In this document: one piece after another, positions 1 through 6,349 of the stretch
How positions within the stretch are numbered: position 1 is the first letter of the stretch
Layout of the letters: each line of letters opens with the position of its first letter
Source: Terriglobia bacterium
GTDB taxonomy: Bacteria; Acidobacteriota; Terriglobia; Terriglobales; Acidobacteriaceae
DNA length: 64,000 bases
Assembly: GCA_020073465.1 (NCBI GenBank)
Contig: JAIQFC010000004.1
Coordinates: forward strand, 1 to 64,000
Reading direction: 5' to 3'
Program-made: the position numbers and the translations under genes
Notes under the pieces: generated by a model
Told to the model about the DNA's origin: nothing
Database searches by the model: none
Seen by the model: only the letters and a program-made list of their open reading frames with translations

Positions 1-2
1 TC

Positions 3-470
3 GACTGGGGCATCCGCGACGATGACGGTTATTACTTCATTCTCGGCCGTACCGATGACGTGATCAACGTCGCCGGCCATCGTCTCGGCACGCGCGAGAT
101 CGAGGAAGCAGTCAGCGGGCACCCGGCCATCGCGGAGGTCGCGGTGGTTGGCGTCGGCGATCAGCTCAAAGGCCAGGTGCCGATGGCGTTCGCAGTAGTA
201 AAGGATGCGGCCAAAGTGGCAACGGCCGCGGGGCGGCAGGCGCTGGAGCAAGAAGTGTTCGACGTCGTCGACAATGCCCTCGGAGCGATTGGCAGGCCGG
301 CGCGCGTACATTTTGTGACGCTTCTGCCGAAGACGCGTTCCGGCAAAGTCCTGCGCCGCAGTATCCAGGCGATTGCCGAAGGCCGCGACCCCGGCGATCT
401 GACGACGCTCGACGATCCGACCGCCATCGAGCAGGTGCGCGCGGCGGTGGCGTCCGCGCGGACGAAGTAA
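3..470 (+). CDS. prpE: Propionyl-CoA synthetase PrpE, C-terminal part (5' truncated by window edge)
   Basis: The reading frame is open from base 3 and encodes about 155 residues of the C-terminal (AMP-binding C) domain of an acyl-CoA synthetase. Visible family marks are LGRTDDVINVAGHRLGT, the GQVPMAFAV stretch, and LPKTRSGKVLRR with the conserved catalytic lysine near the end. The run IQAIAEGRDPGDLTT is characteristic of PrpE rather than AcsA. PrpE activates propionate to propionyl-CoA in the cytoplasm with ATP, feeding the methylcitrate or methylmalonyl route. The N-terminal adenylation domain lies outside the window. It is followed 25 bp later by an MFS transporter on the same strand. From remembered family sequences it resembles proteobacterial PrpE most, unlike the exopolysaccharide genes further right. 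Confidence 0.92.
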   Translation, partial: DWGIRDDDGYYFILGRTDDVINVAGHRLGTREIEEAVSGHPAIAEVAVVGVGDQLKGQVPMAFAVVKDAAKVATAAGRQALEQEVFDVVDNALGAIGRPARVHFVTLLPKTRSGKVLRRSIQAIAEGRDPGDLTTLDDPTAIEQVRAAVASARTK

Positions 471-495
471 CGCCGGATCTGCGAGGAAGCATCGA

Positions 496-1674
496 GTGGA
501 ACAGACACGCGTCGCCCAGTTGTTTCTGAATCTCGGGCACGGTGTCGACCATTTGTTGATGCTGATCTTCCCGACCGTGGTGCTGGCGATGGCGCCCGAG
601 TTCGGCCGCTCTTACAGCGAGATGCTGCCGCTGTCGCTGGGCGGGTTCATCATGTTCGGCGCATGCTCGCTGCCCGCGGGCTGGCTCGCCGATCGCTGGA
701 GCCGGCGCGGCATGATGCTAGTGTTTTTTACCGGTATCGGCGCGGCTTCGATGCTGACCGGGCTCGCAGGCTCGACGTTCCAGATCGGGCTGGGGCTGAC
801 GCTGATCGGGGTGTTTGGCGCCATCTACCACCCGGTCGGCATCGCGATGCTGGTCAGCGGCCGTGACAAGGTCGGCCGCGTGCTCGGCGTCAATGGCGTG
901 TACGGCAACTTCGGCGTCGCGCTCGCAGCGCTGATCGCCGGCGCGCTTGCCTATTGGATCAACTGGCGGGCCGCTTTTCTGATACCGGGTGCGCTGTCGG
1001 TCGCAGTCGGCGTTGCGTTTGCGATGCACGTGCCTCCGGTGCCGAAATTGGCGCAGGCATCGCCGCGCGCAGGCGGAGTGGCGATCAGCCGCAATACGCT
1101 GATGCGCGTATTTGTGATACTCACCGTGGCGACGATCTGCGGCGGCGTCATATTCAACGCCACCACGGTCGCGATGCCCAAAATCTTCGACGAGCGCCTG
1201 ACAAAGTTGACCCAGACTACGCTCGGGATCGGTGTTCTGGTGTCGCTGGTGTACGCGTTTGCCGCGATGGCGCAGCTCGTCGTCGGTTATCTGATCGACC
1301 GCCATCCGCTGCGCAGCGTATTCGTGCCGGTGGTGGCGGTGCAGGTGCCGCTGCTGTTTCTGGCCGGCTCGATGGAGAAATATGCGATGCTGCTGGTCGC
1401 GCTGGCGATGATGTTTTTCGTGTTTGGCCAGGTCCCGATCAACGATGCGATGCTGGCGGCCTATACCGACGAGAAATGGCGCTCGCGTGCCTTCGCGGTG
1501 CGCTACGTGATGTCGTTTGGCGCCAGCGCGTGCGGCGTGCCGCTGGTGGCGTCCGTTTACGCGACGACCGGCGATTTCAAGTACTTGTTTTACGTGCTGG
1601 CGGCGATGTCGTGCGTGATGCTGGTGGCGGCAATATGCATGCCGCCGCAAGTACAGAAGCGCGCGGCTGCCTGA
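496..1674 (+). CDS. MFS transporter, fosmidomycin-resistance (Fsr)-like
   Basis: A 392-residue protein almost entirely made of hydrophobic helices, about twelve in total, as usual for the major facilitator superfamily. The start is GTG at 496, 25 bp after prpE. The first transmembrane block carries the LNLGHGVDHLLMLIFPTV stretch, close to Fsr-type transporters. The loop between helices 2 and 3 has the MFS motif A-like segment GWLADRWSRRG (residues ~57-67), and YHPVGIAM follows in helix 4. It likely exports a small toxic or metabolic compound across the inner membrane by proton antiport; the substrate cannot be read from sequence. It may be co-transcribed with prpE. The family assignment is good, the drug specificity is not claimed. 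Confidence 0.82.
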   Translation: MEQTRVAQLFLNLGHGVDHLLMLIFPTVVLAMAPEFGRSYSEMLPLSLGGFIMFGACSLPAGWLADRWSRRGMMLVFFTGIGAASMLTGLAGSTFQIGLGLTLIGVFGAIYHPVGIAMLVSGRDKVGRVLGVNGVYGNFGVALAALIAGALAYWINWRAAFLIPGALSVAVGVAFAMHVPPVPKLAQASPRAGGVAISRNTLMRVFVILTVATICGGVIFNATTVAMPKIFDERLTKLTQTTLGIGVLVSLVYAFAAMAQLVVGYLIDRHPLRSVFVPVVAVQVPLLFLAGSMEKYAMLLVALAMMFFVFGQVPINDAMLAAYTDEKWRSRAFAVRYVMSFGASACGVPLVASVYATTGDFKYLFYVLAAMSCVMLVAAICMPPQVQKRAAA

Positions 1675-1693
1675 AGCGAGAATTAGTTATCCT

Positions 1694-1924
1694 TCTGAAA
1701 TCGGCGTCCCATTTCGAAACGCAATGCGCGTCGTCGATGGCGAACAGTGCGAGCTGGGTTCGCCTCAACAATTCGACGAAACGCGGCGTGACGAGGCGCT
1801 CGGAAGCGACGCAGAACAAGTCGAGCCTGCCAGCCGCAAAATCCCGCTCGGTCTGACAGGCTGCGTGCGCGTCAAGCGAGGAATTGAGTACTGCCGCGGT
1901 CACGCCGGCCTCGGTAAGCGCCGC
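1694..1924 (-). pseudogene. recQ ATP-dependent DNA helicase, internal fragment
   Basis: On the minus strand about 77 residues match the RecQ helicase segment leading into motif II: LTEAGVTAAVLNSSLD, then LDLFCVASERLVTPRF, then LFAIDDAHCVSKWDADFR. Intact RecQ has a DEAH box followed by CVSQWGHDFR; here it reads DDAH and CVSKWDADFR, so the helicase box is damaged. The match is cut at both ends. No Walker A segment lies upstream on the minus strand, because the reading frame runs into the integrase relic, and the helicase C-terminal domains are missing on the other side, where it runs into the 3' end of the MFS gene. It is a non-functional scrap left by a deletion or rearrangement. Confidence 0.7.
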
Positions 1925-1934
1925 GACCGAGGTC

Positions 1935-2132
1935 CTGCATTTCAGCACCCGGCTAGTAAAGGCTGGTGCAGATGCCTTCACGATTCAGAAGCTCGCAGGC
2001 CACAGCAGCATCACCATCTCGCAGCGGTACGTCCACGCCGACCGTGAGGTTAAGGAGTCAGCGATCCGGCTGCTCGACGCGCTGAACGTACCCAAGGGGA
2101 TTGTGCCGAGTGATACCATTAAGGAAATATGA
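1935..2132 (+). pseudogene. Tyrosine recombinase (phage-type integrase), C-terminal remnant
   Basis: About 65 residues at the end of an open frame match the catalytic C-terminus of tyrosine recombinases. FSTRLVKAGADAFTIQKLAGHSS is followed by ITISQRYVHAD, containing the conserved GH(S/T) histidine and the candidate nucleophile tyrosine in RYVH. The upstream catalytic Arg and HxxR parts are absent; the frame upstream is antisense to the recQ scrap. The remnant ends 206 bp before an intact tRNA-Leu gene, the usual position of an island integrase beside its attachment site. A full catalytic domain would need ~150 more residues, so it should be inactive. Confidence 0.75.
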
Positions 2133-2332
2133 GCGACTGTCCCCATCTCGTGATCGACGGGCGAGGGCGCTGCGAATGGTGCTTTGAGTTTGTGGGAAAG
2201 CCGGGGGATGTACCACTCATGGAGCCCAAGAAACCGAATCGGGAGCCACACCCGGACGTGTCTGAAGAAGCGAAAATCTTGGATGCAAAGTGGAACGAGA
2301 TGCTTCAACACATGGACTCTCGACGGCGGTAA
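2129..2332 (+). CDS. Small hypothetical protein (67 aa)
   Basis: A 67-residue reading frame whose ATG overlaps the stop of the integrase remnant (ATGA), a typical translational coupling. It starts MSDCPHLVIDGRGRCEWC: a Cys followed by a CxxC pair could make a small metal site, but a fourth ligand is not obvious. The rest is charged and helical-looking, with no signal peptide or membrane segment. It ends six bases before the tRNA-Leu gene. I recognise no family. The ATGA overlap and the Cys pattern make it more plausible than a chance frame, and it may be cargo of the decayed island. Confidence 0.45.
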   Translation: MSDCPHLVIDGRGRCEWCFEFVGKPGDVPLMEPKKPNREPHPDVSEEAKILDAKWNEMLQHMDSRRR

Positions 2333-2338
2333 CGACGG

Positions 2339-2423
2339 GCGGGGATGGTGGAACTGGCAGACACGCAGCACTTAGGATGCTGTGCCGAAAGGCGTGCAGG
2401 TTCAAGTCCTGTTCCCCGCACCA
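2339..2423 (+). tRNA. tRNA-Leu (anticodon UAG)
   Basis: An 85-nt class II tRNA with encoded CCA. The acceptor stem GCGGGGA (2339-2345) pairs with TCCCCGC (2413-2419), followed by discriminator A and CCA. The anticodon stem is CAGCA/TGCTG, with loop CTTAGGA giving anticodon TAG (reads CUA and neighbours). A long variable arm (TGCCGAAAGGCGT region) and T-loop TTCAAGT are present. It sits immediately downstream of an integrase remnant, so it is the probable attachment target of a former island. Part of its anticodon region, ACTTAGGAT (2370-2378), recurs in the truncated tRNA-Leu copy near 3.8 kb. Confidence 0.95.
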
Positions 2424-2432
2424 ACTTGGCAA

Positions 2433-2849
2433 ATGTCCGACACCAAATGGTTTGAAAAAATGACAGGCAAGTTCTTCTCTCTGTTCTCCCAGAGAGAGGT
2501 AAAGACCCCTTTGTCGTTTTTCTTTCGAATAGTGACGGCATTCTCGGCGATAGTATTGGCTGCGCTGCTTGCCGTTGGCCCCGATCCCATCCTGAGATTC
2601 AAGGTCTTTCTAACAGCAGTCGGCTTCCTAGCGGTGCTATTCGTGGGAGTGTTTCTGTTTGCATGGATCAGGCCGAAGCATCTTGTCTATGGAGAGACAG
2701 GCCACCGGGCCGAAATGAAGTTCGCAATGGGAACAGAAAAGAAGGAACTAGCTGCCGGAGAGATAGCCCTCACAGAGGGGACAACCAATCCCAGCACCTT
2801 GGCGGGGGAAGCAAGCCCTAACGTTTTACCAAAGGCTGGTGGTGCGTGA
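2433..2849 (+). CDS. Hypothetical two-helix membrane protein
   Basis: A 138-residue protein starting at ATG 2433, ten bases after the tRNA-Leu. A longer in-frame reading would overlap the tRNA, so this start is preferred. Residues ~28-48 (FFRIVTAFSAIVLAALLAVG) and ~55-78 (VFLTAVGFLAVLFVGVFLFAW) form two membrane helices. The C-terminal ~60 residues are polar and probably cytoplasmic. Its stop overlaps the GTG of the next gene (GTGA), so the two are probably translated together. I do not recognise a family. The neighbour's SinR/Cas2-like look and the mobile context make a plasmid, phage or defence origin possible, but that is only inference. Confidence 0.55.
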   Translation: MSDTKWFEKMTGKFFSLFSQREVKTPLSFFFRIVTAFSAIVLAALLAVGPDPILRFKVFLTAVGFLAVLFVGVFLFAWIRPKHLVYGETGHRAEMKFAMGTEKKELAAGEIALTEGTTNPSTLAGEASPNVLPKAGGA

Positions 2850-3175
2850 ATCTTCTACTAGTCACATTTTCGCTGCGTAACTCCCAGAAGGATTACAGCC
2901 AGTTTTTTGTGGCTCTGCGCGGAAACGCACTGCAATGGTGGCATTTTATTGAGCAGACTTGCATAGTGACGACGTTGCACGACGTGAACGCGTACACCAA
3001 GCTACTGATACCACACATTGAGAAAACAGATTCGCTCTTAGTTACGAAAATCGTTCCACATGAGTTCCAAGGCTGGTTACCAAAAGACGCGTGGGACTGG
3101 CTTAACAAGGTTTCGAGTGATAGCAAGCAGCTTTCCCTTCCTGCTCCCTTCTCTAACCTGCCTTGGCTCAAGTAG
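2846..3175 (+). CDS. SinR/Cas2-like small protein (family tentative)
   Basis: A 109-residue protein coupled to the preceding membrane protein by a GTGA overlap. The N-terminus MNLLLVTFSLRNSQKDYSQF, then LQWWHFIEQTCIVTT, IPHIEKTDSLLVTKI and finally GWLPKDAWDWL follow the layout of SinR-family or Cas2-fold proteins as I remember them: a first beta strand ending in a polar residue, a WWH..E..C/W core, a 'D-LL-V' strand and a GWLP.DAWDWL tail. That fold is a ferredoxin-like dimer found in Cas2 and VapD-like proteins. No catalytic residue is clear, and no cas genes or repeat array are present. It converges with the recombinase scrap, overlapping it by eight bases. Confidence 0.55.
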   Translation: MNLLLVTFSLRNSQKDYSQFFVALRGNALQWWHFIEQTCIVTTLHDVNAYTKLLIPHIEKTDSLLVTKIVPHEFQGWLPKDAWDWLNKVSSDSKQLSLPAPFSNLPWLK

Positions 3176-3374
3176 TCGCGCGCGGAGTAGTTCGGGAAAC
3201 GATGTTTCCAACGGTCTGCTTAGAGAACTCTTTCCCGTACCGCGTGCGAATCCCTTCCTCGTTCAGCTGCTTCGCGATGCTGTAAGCTGTCACGCCGTCA
3301 GCACTCATCTGCCGAATCCGCTCGACCACAGCCCGCTCTGCGTCGAACTCATGCGACGGATGCTCACGCCACAC
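3168..3374 (-). pseudogene. Serine recombinase C-terminal fragment
   Basis: A 68-residue minus-strand frame has the helix-turn-helix segment found between the catalytic and zinc-ribbon parts of large serine recombinases: IRQMSADGVTAYSIAKQLNEEGI followed by RTRYGKEFSKQTVGNIV. In complete recombinases this follows a ~140-residue catalytic domain with an N-terminal Tyr-x-Arg and a catalytic serine; none of that lies upstream. It is therefore a fragment, although a stand-alone DNA-binding protein from the same family cannot be ruled out. It overlaps the convergent SinR-like gene by 8 bp and lies in the decayed mobile region. Confidence 0.6.
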
Positions 3375-3520
3375 GGCTCAGTGCAGAAGCGCAGAGTCTA
3401 CTGGCAGACTTGGGAGTCTCCATCTCGGAAGGGGACACCGTGTTCAACGTCACCCGGTCGGTGCGCAACCTGCTGGTCGCCAACGGACACAGCTGGTTCT
3501 CCATAGATTCGAAGAGCTAG
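3371..3520 (+). pseudogene. Unassigned C-terminal coding remnant
   Basis: One plus-strand frame ends at TAG 3518-3520 after about 49 codons with a protein-like composition (TRLSAEAQSLLADLGVSI and then SVRNLLVANGHSWFSID). It has no plausible start codon with a ribosome binding site and abuts the start of the minus-strand recombinase scrap. I do not recognise a family. It could be the tail of a gene whose front was deleted when the mobile region decayed. Low confidence; a database search of the 49 residues would settle it. Confidence 0.25.
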
Positions 3521-3739
3521 GGCCTGTGCACACCCTGTGCACTGGAATTTAGGTTTTTTTTAGTGAGGCGAGGATGTCCATCGGCGTCGGAAGCAGCCAA
3601 AGGACGATAGCGAGGATGATCGACCACTCCACGGGGACAATCGTAGCTTGGGGAGCAGGGGGCAGTCAAGCAAGACCTGACTGCATACAATTTTGTCACT
3701 AGTCAGCCCCGGCTGTGAGTAGAACATACGAAACACTAC

Positions 3740-3774
3740 CCGCTGAAACCTGTATTTGGCGTGGGTTTCAGCGG
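3740..3774. repeat. Perfect 11-bp inverted repeat (hairpin)
   Basis: CCGCTGAAACC at 3740-3750 is the exact reverse complement of GGTTTCAGCGG at 3764-3774, separated by 13 bases. No T-run follows on either strand, so it is not a standard intrinsic terminator. It lies between recombinase scraps and the truncated tRNA, where arm-type recombinase sites or a transposon end could be expected. What it binds is unknown. Confidence 0.6.
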
Positions 3775-3807
3775 TTTGGTGTGACAATTGCTGAGAAGGC
3801 TCGCCCT

Positions 3808-3848
3808 GATCCTAAGTCTGGTGCGTCTGCCAATTCCGCCACTTTCGC
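3808..3848 (-). pseudogene. Truncated tRNA-Leu (UAG), 5' half
   Basis: Read on the minus strand from 3848, the sequence begins GCGAAAGTGGCGGAATTGG, then CAGACGCACCAGACTTAGGAT. That is the acceptor 5' strand, D-arm, anticodon 5' stem CCAGA and loop CTTAGGA of a tRNA-Leu with anticodon TAG. After GGATC it stops matching: the anticodon 3' stem, variable arm, T-arm and acceptor 3' strand are missing. It differs at many positions from the intact tRNA-Leu at 2339, so it derives from another copy. Shared core ACTTAGGAT (3809-3817 here, inverted) marks it as a likely leftover attachment site. Confidence 0.75.
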
Positions 3849-4176
3849 AGGTGGCAACAAAATAGAAATAAGTGAGCGCGGTGGCAATGTCAATTGTAAA
3901 GCCGCAGGCGGACCTCAGAAGCAGACGGGTGACGTCGCGGGGCTGAGGCCCGCCGACGAGCCGTGGTTTCTGGCCCTTCCGTGACTCGAGGCCTAGCCAG
4001 CAGCCCCTCCAAGTCCCGCGCAGACCCGCCGAACACGTTACCTGAAACGCTCAAACGGCCCCCGACGAGGCAGGACTGGTTGGCCCCCGCCTGCATGTCC
4101 TTTCGGAACCTTACCTAATCGATTCACAACGGGCAGACTAGAGCTTCGAGTCCAAGTACTTACGAACAGTCGTGTT

Positions 4177-6093
4177 ATGAATTTAACCCCCACACGCTGG
4201 ATCACGCTTCCGACCATACTCGCCCTGGGCGCCATGATGGGGTGCCAGGGATTCAGTTCAGGCAGTTCCCCCCATCCCAACCCCGGGCAAGTCAGTGCGG
4301 CACCGACAAGCCTGAGTTTTGGCAGCGTCAAGGTCAATACCAGCCAGACCAAGCCCGAGACGCTGACCAACGCTGGAGGTTCCAGCCTCACGATTACGCA
4401 GGCGCCGGTAACGGGCGCGGCATTCAGCATCAGCGGGTTGACTCTGCCACTGACGCTGGCGGCCGGCCAAAGTACGTCGTTTAATGTCGTCTTCAGCCCG
4501 AAATCAACGGGAGCGGCAAGCGGAACGGTGTCGCTGGCATCGGACGCATCGAATTCCAGCATGTCGATCGCGTTGTCCGGGACGGGCTCGGCCACCGCTC
4601 CGGGGCAGTTGAGCGTGACACCCGCAACCTTGGATGTGGGCAACGTGGTCGTGGGCAGCAGCGGAACTGCAACCGGGAGCCTGAGCGCAAGCGGGGCCAG
4701 TGTGACTGTCACCGCGGCCAGCAGCAACAATGCGCGATTCACTTTGAGCGGGCTGTCGCTGCCGGTTACGATCGCGGCAGGACAGAAAGTATCTTTCACG
4801 GTGACGTTTAGCCCGCAAACCGCGGGTGCGGCAAATGCGGCGCTGACGTTTACCAGCGATGCGTCAGAAGCCACAACGACTGCTTCAGCAACGGGAACGG
4901 GTATCGCCGCGACGGGACAGCTCTCCGTCACTCCGCCAACCTTCAACTTCGGCAATGTGGTGGTGGGCAGTAGCGGAACGGTATCCGGCACCCTCAACGC
5001 CACCGGGGCCAGCGTAACTGTTACCGCGGCCAGCAGCAACAATGCACGCTTCACTCTGAGCGGGCTTTCTCTGCCGGTAACGATCGCAGCAGGACAGAAG
5101 GCGTCTTTCACGGTGACGTTCAGCCCGCAGACGGCAGGGGCGGCGAGTGCGACGCTAACGTTTACCAGCAATGCATCGCCATCGACGACCACCGCTTCGG
5201 CGACAGGGACGGGTGTCACCGCCACCGGACAGCTTACGGTCACGCCGGCGACCTTCAATTTTGGGAACGTGGCGGTGGGCAGTAGCGGAACGGCCACGGG
5301 GAGTCTGAGTGCCAGCGGGGCAAGCGTGACCGTCACGGCGGCCAGCAGCAACAATGCACGCTTCACGATCAGCGGGCTTTCCCTGCCGGTAACGATCCCG
5401 GCCGGTCAGCAGACCAGTTTCACCGTGACATTCAGCCCGCAGGCGGCCGGTGCGGCGAGTGCGACGCTGACGTTGACCAGCAATGCATCGCCATCGACGA
5501 CCACCGCTTCGGCGACGGGGACGGGTGTCACCACTGCCGGGCAGCTTACGGTCGCGCCAGCGACTTTGAATCTGGGCAACGTAACGGTGGGCAGCAGTGG
5601 ATCGGCTACGGGGAGTTTGAGTGCCAGCGGGGCAAGCGTGACCGTCACGGCAGCCACCAGCAACAACTCGCGCTTCGCCTTGAGCGGGCTCTCGCTGCCG
5701 GTGACGATCCCGGCTGGCCAGCAAACACCGTTCACCGTAACGTTCAGCCCGCTGACTGCCGGTGCTGCCAGCGCAACCCTGACATTCACCAGCAACGCAT
5801 CGCCTTCGACGACTACGAGTTCGGCGACGGGCACGGGGATCGCGGCGCACACGATCAGCTTGTCATGGACCGCCAGCAGTTCCCCCAACGTGGTTGGCTA
5901 CAACGTCTATCGGGCCACATTCGCTACATCCTGCGGCGCGTATTCGAAGATTAACTCGTCCCTCGATGGCTCTACCACCTACACGGACGGCAACGTACCG
6001 GGAGGGCTGACGTATTGCTACGTCGCAACTTCGGTAGATTCGAGCAACCAGGAGAGCTCTTTCTCGGTGCCCGTACAGGCCCAGGTTCCGTAG
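4177..6093 (+). CDS. Secreted/lipoprotein-like protein with ASH ('choice-of-anchor D') repeats and Fn3-like tail
   Basis: A 638-residue exported protein. The N-terminus has a short positive region, a hydrophobic stretch and LGAMMGC, an acceptable lipobox, so it is probably lipidated at Cys23. Residues ~38-555 are five ASH/HYDIN-type beta-sandwich repeats of ~100-105 residues. Each has the pattern 'L(S/T)VTPATLDVGNV.VGSSG', an 'ASVTVTAASSNNARF' strand and 'VTIAAGQ...FTVTFSP'. Residues ~560-638 form a fibronectin type III-like domain (ISLSWTASSSPNVVGYNVYR). Such proteins are common on the surface of Acidobacteriota. The role is probably adhesive or structural; there is no enzyme motif. Repeats 2-5 are also close at the DNA level, so copy number may vary between strains. 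Confidence 0.8.
   Translation: MNLTPTRWITLPTILALGAMMGCQGFSSGSSPHPNPGQVSAAPTSLSFGSVKVNTSQTKPETLTNAGGSSLTITQAPVTGAAFSISGLTLPLTLAAGQSTSFNVVFSPKSTGAASGTVSLASDASNSSMSIALSGTGSATAPGQLSVTPATLDVGNVVVGSSGTATGSLSASGASVTVTAASSNNARFTLSGLSLPVTIAAGQKVSFTVTFSPQTAGAANAALTFTSDASEATTTASATGTGIAATGQLSVTPPTFNFGNVVVGSSGTVSGTLNATGASVTVTAASSNNARFTLSGLSLPVTIAAGQKASFTVTFSPQTAGAASATLTFTSNASPSTTTASATGTGVTATGQLTVTPATFNFGNVAVGSSGTATGSLSASGASVTVTAASSNNARFTISGLSLPVTIPAGQQTSFTVTFSPQAAGAASATLTLTSNASPSTTTASATGTGVTTAGQLTVAPATLNLGNVTVGSSGSATGSLSASGASVTVTAATSNNSRFALSGLSLPVTIPAGQQTPFTVTFSPLTAGAASATLTFTSNASPSTTTSSATGTGIAAHTISLSWTASSSPNVVGYNVYRATFATSCGAYSKINSSLDGSTTYTDGNVPGGLTYCYVATSVDSSNQESSFSVPVQAQVP
4606..5840 (+). repeat. Four ~310-bp tandem DNA repeats inside the ASH gene
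   Basis: Repeats 2-5 of the ASH protein begin near 4606, 4918, 5230 and 5542, with a period of about 312 bp. They share long near-identical blocks; for example the block starting GCCAGCAGCAACAATGC occurs near 4718, 5030 and 5341. The blocks encoding 'GLSLPVTI' and 'FTVTFSP' recur in each unit. The first ASH unit (4290-4600) is more divergent. Such DNA similarity suggests recent duplication or gene conversion. Confidence 0.75.
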
Positions 6094-6208
6094 CACTGAC
6101 GGGCATCTGCCCGATTTCGTTGGGGGTGTTTCTTCTCGTCCGTCAATCAAGGACATTCCTCGTCGGGGGACCCAAAGAGGGTTGAGTACGGCCGTCATCC
6201 CGTCAACA

Positions 6209-6234
6209 TTGCAACGGATTGCAACACGTTGCAA
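6209..6234 (+). promoter_or_regulatory. Triple TTGCAA direct repeat with exact 10-bp spacing (candidate operator)
   Basis: TTGCAA occurs at 6209-6214, 6219-6224 and 6229-6234, each on the same face of the helix (TTGCAACgga, TTGCAACacg, TTGCAAg). The array ends 12 bp before a TTGACA -35 box and 115 bp before the PEP-CTERM gene. In-phase repeats just upstream of -35 are the usual layout for cooperative activator binding. TTGCAA/TGCAAC words also occur near 7853 and 8318-8334 in the same regulatory block. The binding protein is unknown; the flanking NarL-like and AAA+ regulators are obvious candidates. Confidence 0.5.
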
Positions 6235-6246
6235 GAATTATCAGTC

Positions 6247-6274
6247 TTGACACCTGTGGAGTTCGCGGTAGAGT
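6247..6274 (+). promoter_or_regulatory. Candidate sigma70 promoter of the PEP-CTERM gene
   Basis: A perfect -35 box TTGACA (6247-6252) is followed after 16 bp by TAGAGT (6269-6274), a four-of-six -10 match. Transcription would start near 6281, giving a ~70-nt leader that contains a GNRA-capped hairpin and the ribosome binding site. The weak -10 and the repeats just upstream suggest an activator-dependent promoter. Confidence 0.45.
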
Positions 6275-6284
6275 AGTAATCGCA

Positions 6285-6306
6285 AAGCTCGCCGTGAGGC
6301 CTGCTT
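6285..6306 (+). promoter_or_regulatory. Leader hairpin with GTGA tetraloop
   Basis: In the 5' leader of the PEP-CTERM gene, AAGC (6285-6288) pairs with GCTT (6303-6306) and GCC (6291-6293) with GGC (6298-6300) around a GTGA loop, which is a stable GNRA tetraloop. A symmetric TC/CT internal loop lies between the two helices. It may only stabilise the mRNA or tune translation. I looked for a complete riboswitch core around it and did not find one. Confidence 0.35.
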
Positions 6307-6349
6307 GGCTAGTCCTCCCCCCGCAATTAGAGTTGGGAGAGAAGAATTT

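Larger units (their letters stand above)
3521..4176. other. Non-coding interval of the decayed island
   Basis: About 650 bases with no convincing gene. It holds a near-tandem repeat of CCTGTGCAC at 3523-3531 and 3534-3542, an eight-T run near 3555, a perfect 11-bp inverted repeat at 3740-3774 and the 5' half of a tRNA-Leu on the minus strand at 3808-3848. Short frames on both strands lack start signals and recognisable motifs. From 3850 to 4176 I see nothing beyond the expected upstream region of the lipoprotein gene, and no clear sigma70 promoter. Confidence 0.6.

Noticed and set aside
718-1650. Minus-strand frame opposite the MFS transporter
   Set aside because: Translation is rich in His/Arg/Gln, typical of antisense shadow of a hydrophobic gene in G+C-rich DNA.
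3523-3542. CRISPR-like or recombinase repeats (CCTGTGCAC twice)
   Set aside because: Only two 9-bp copies two bases apart; no array, no cas genes, probably chance or slippage.
4038-5366. Long minus-strand reading frame (442 codons) opposite the ASH gene
   Set aside because: It mirrors the repetitive Ala/Thr/Val-coding sense strand; the translation is low-complexity and repetitive, with no motif and no ribosome binding site.
6265-6276. GCGGTAGAGT as an ops element upstream of the PEP-CTERM gene
   Set aside because: GCGGTAG also occurs inside coding sequence near 17594, 42803, 43412 and 60477, so the match carries little weight, and it overlaps the candidate -10.
6278-6348. c-di-GMP-I (GEMM) riboswitch before the PEP-CTERM gene
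   Set aside because: Only a GNRA-capped hairpin resembles it; the conserved second half and the closing helix are missing.
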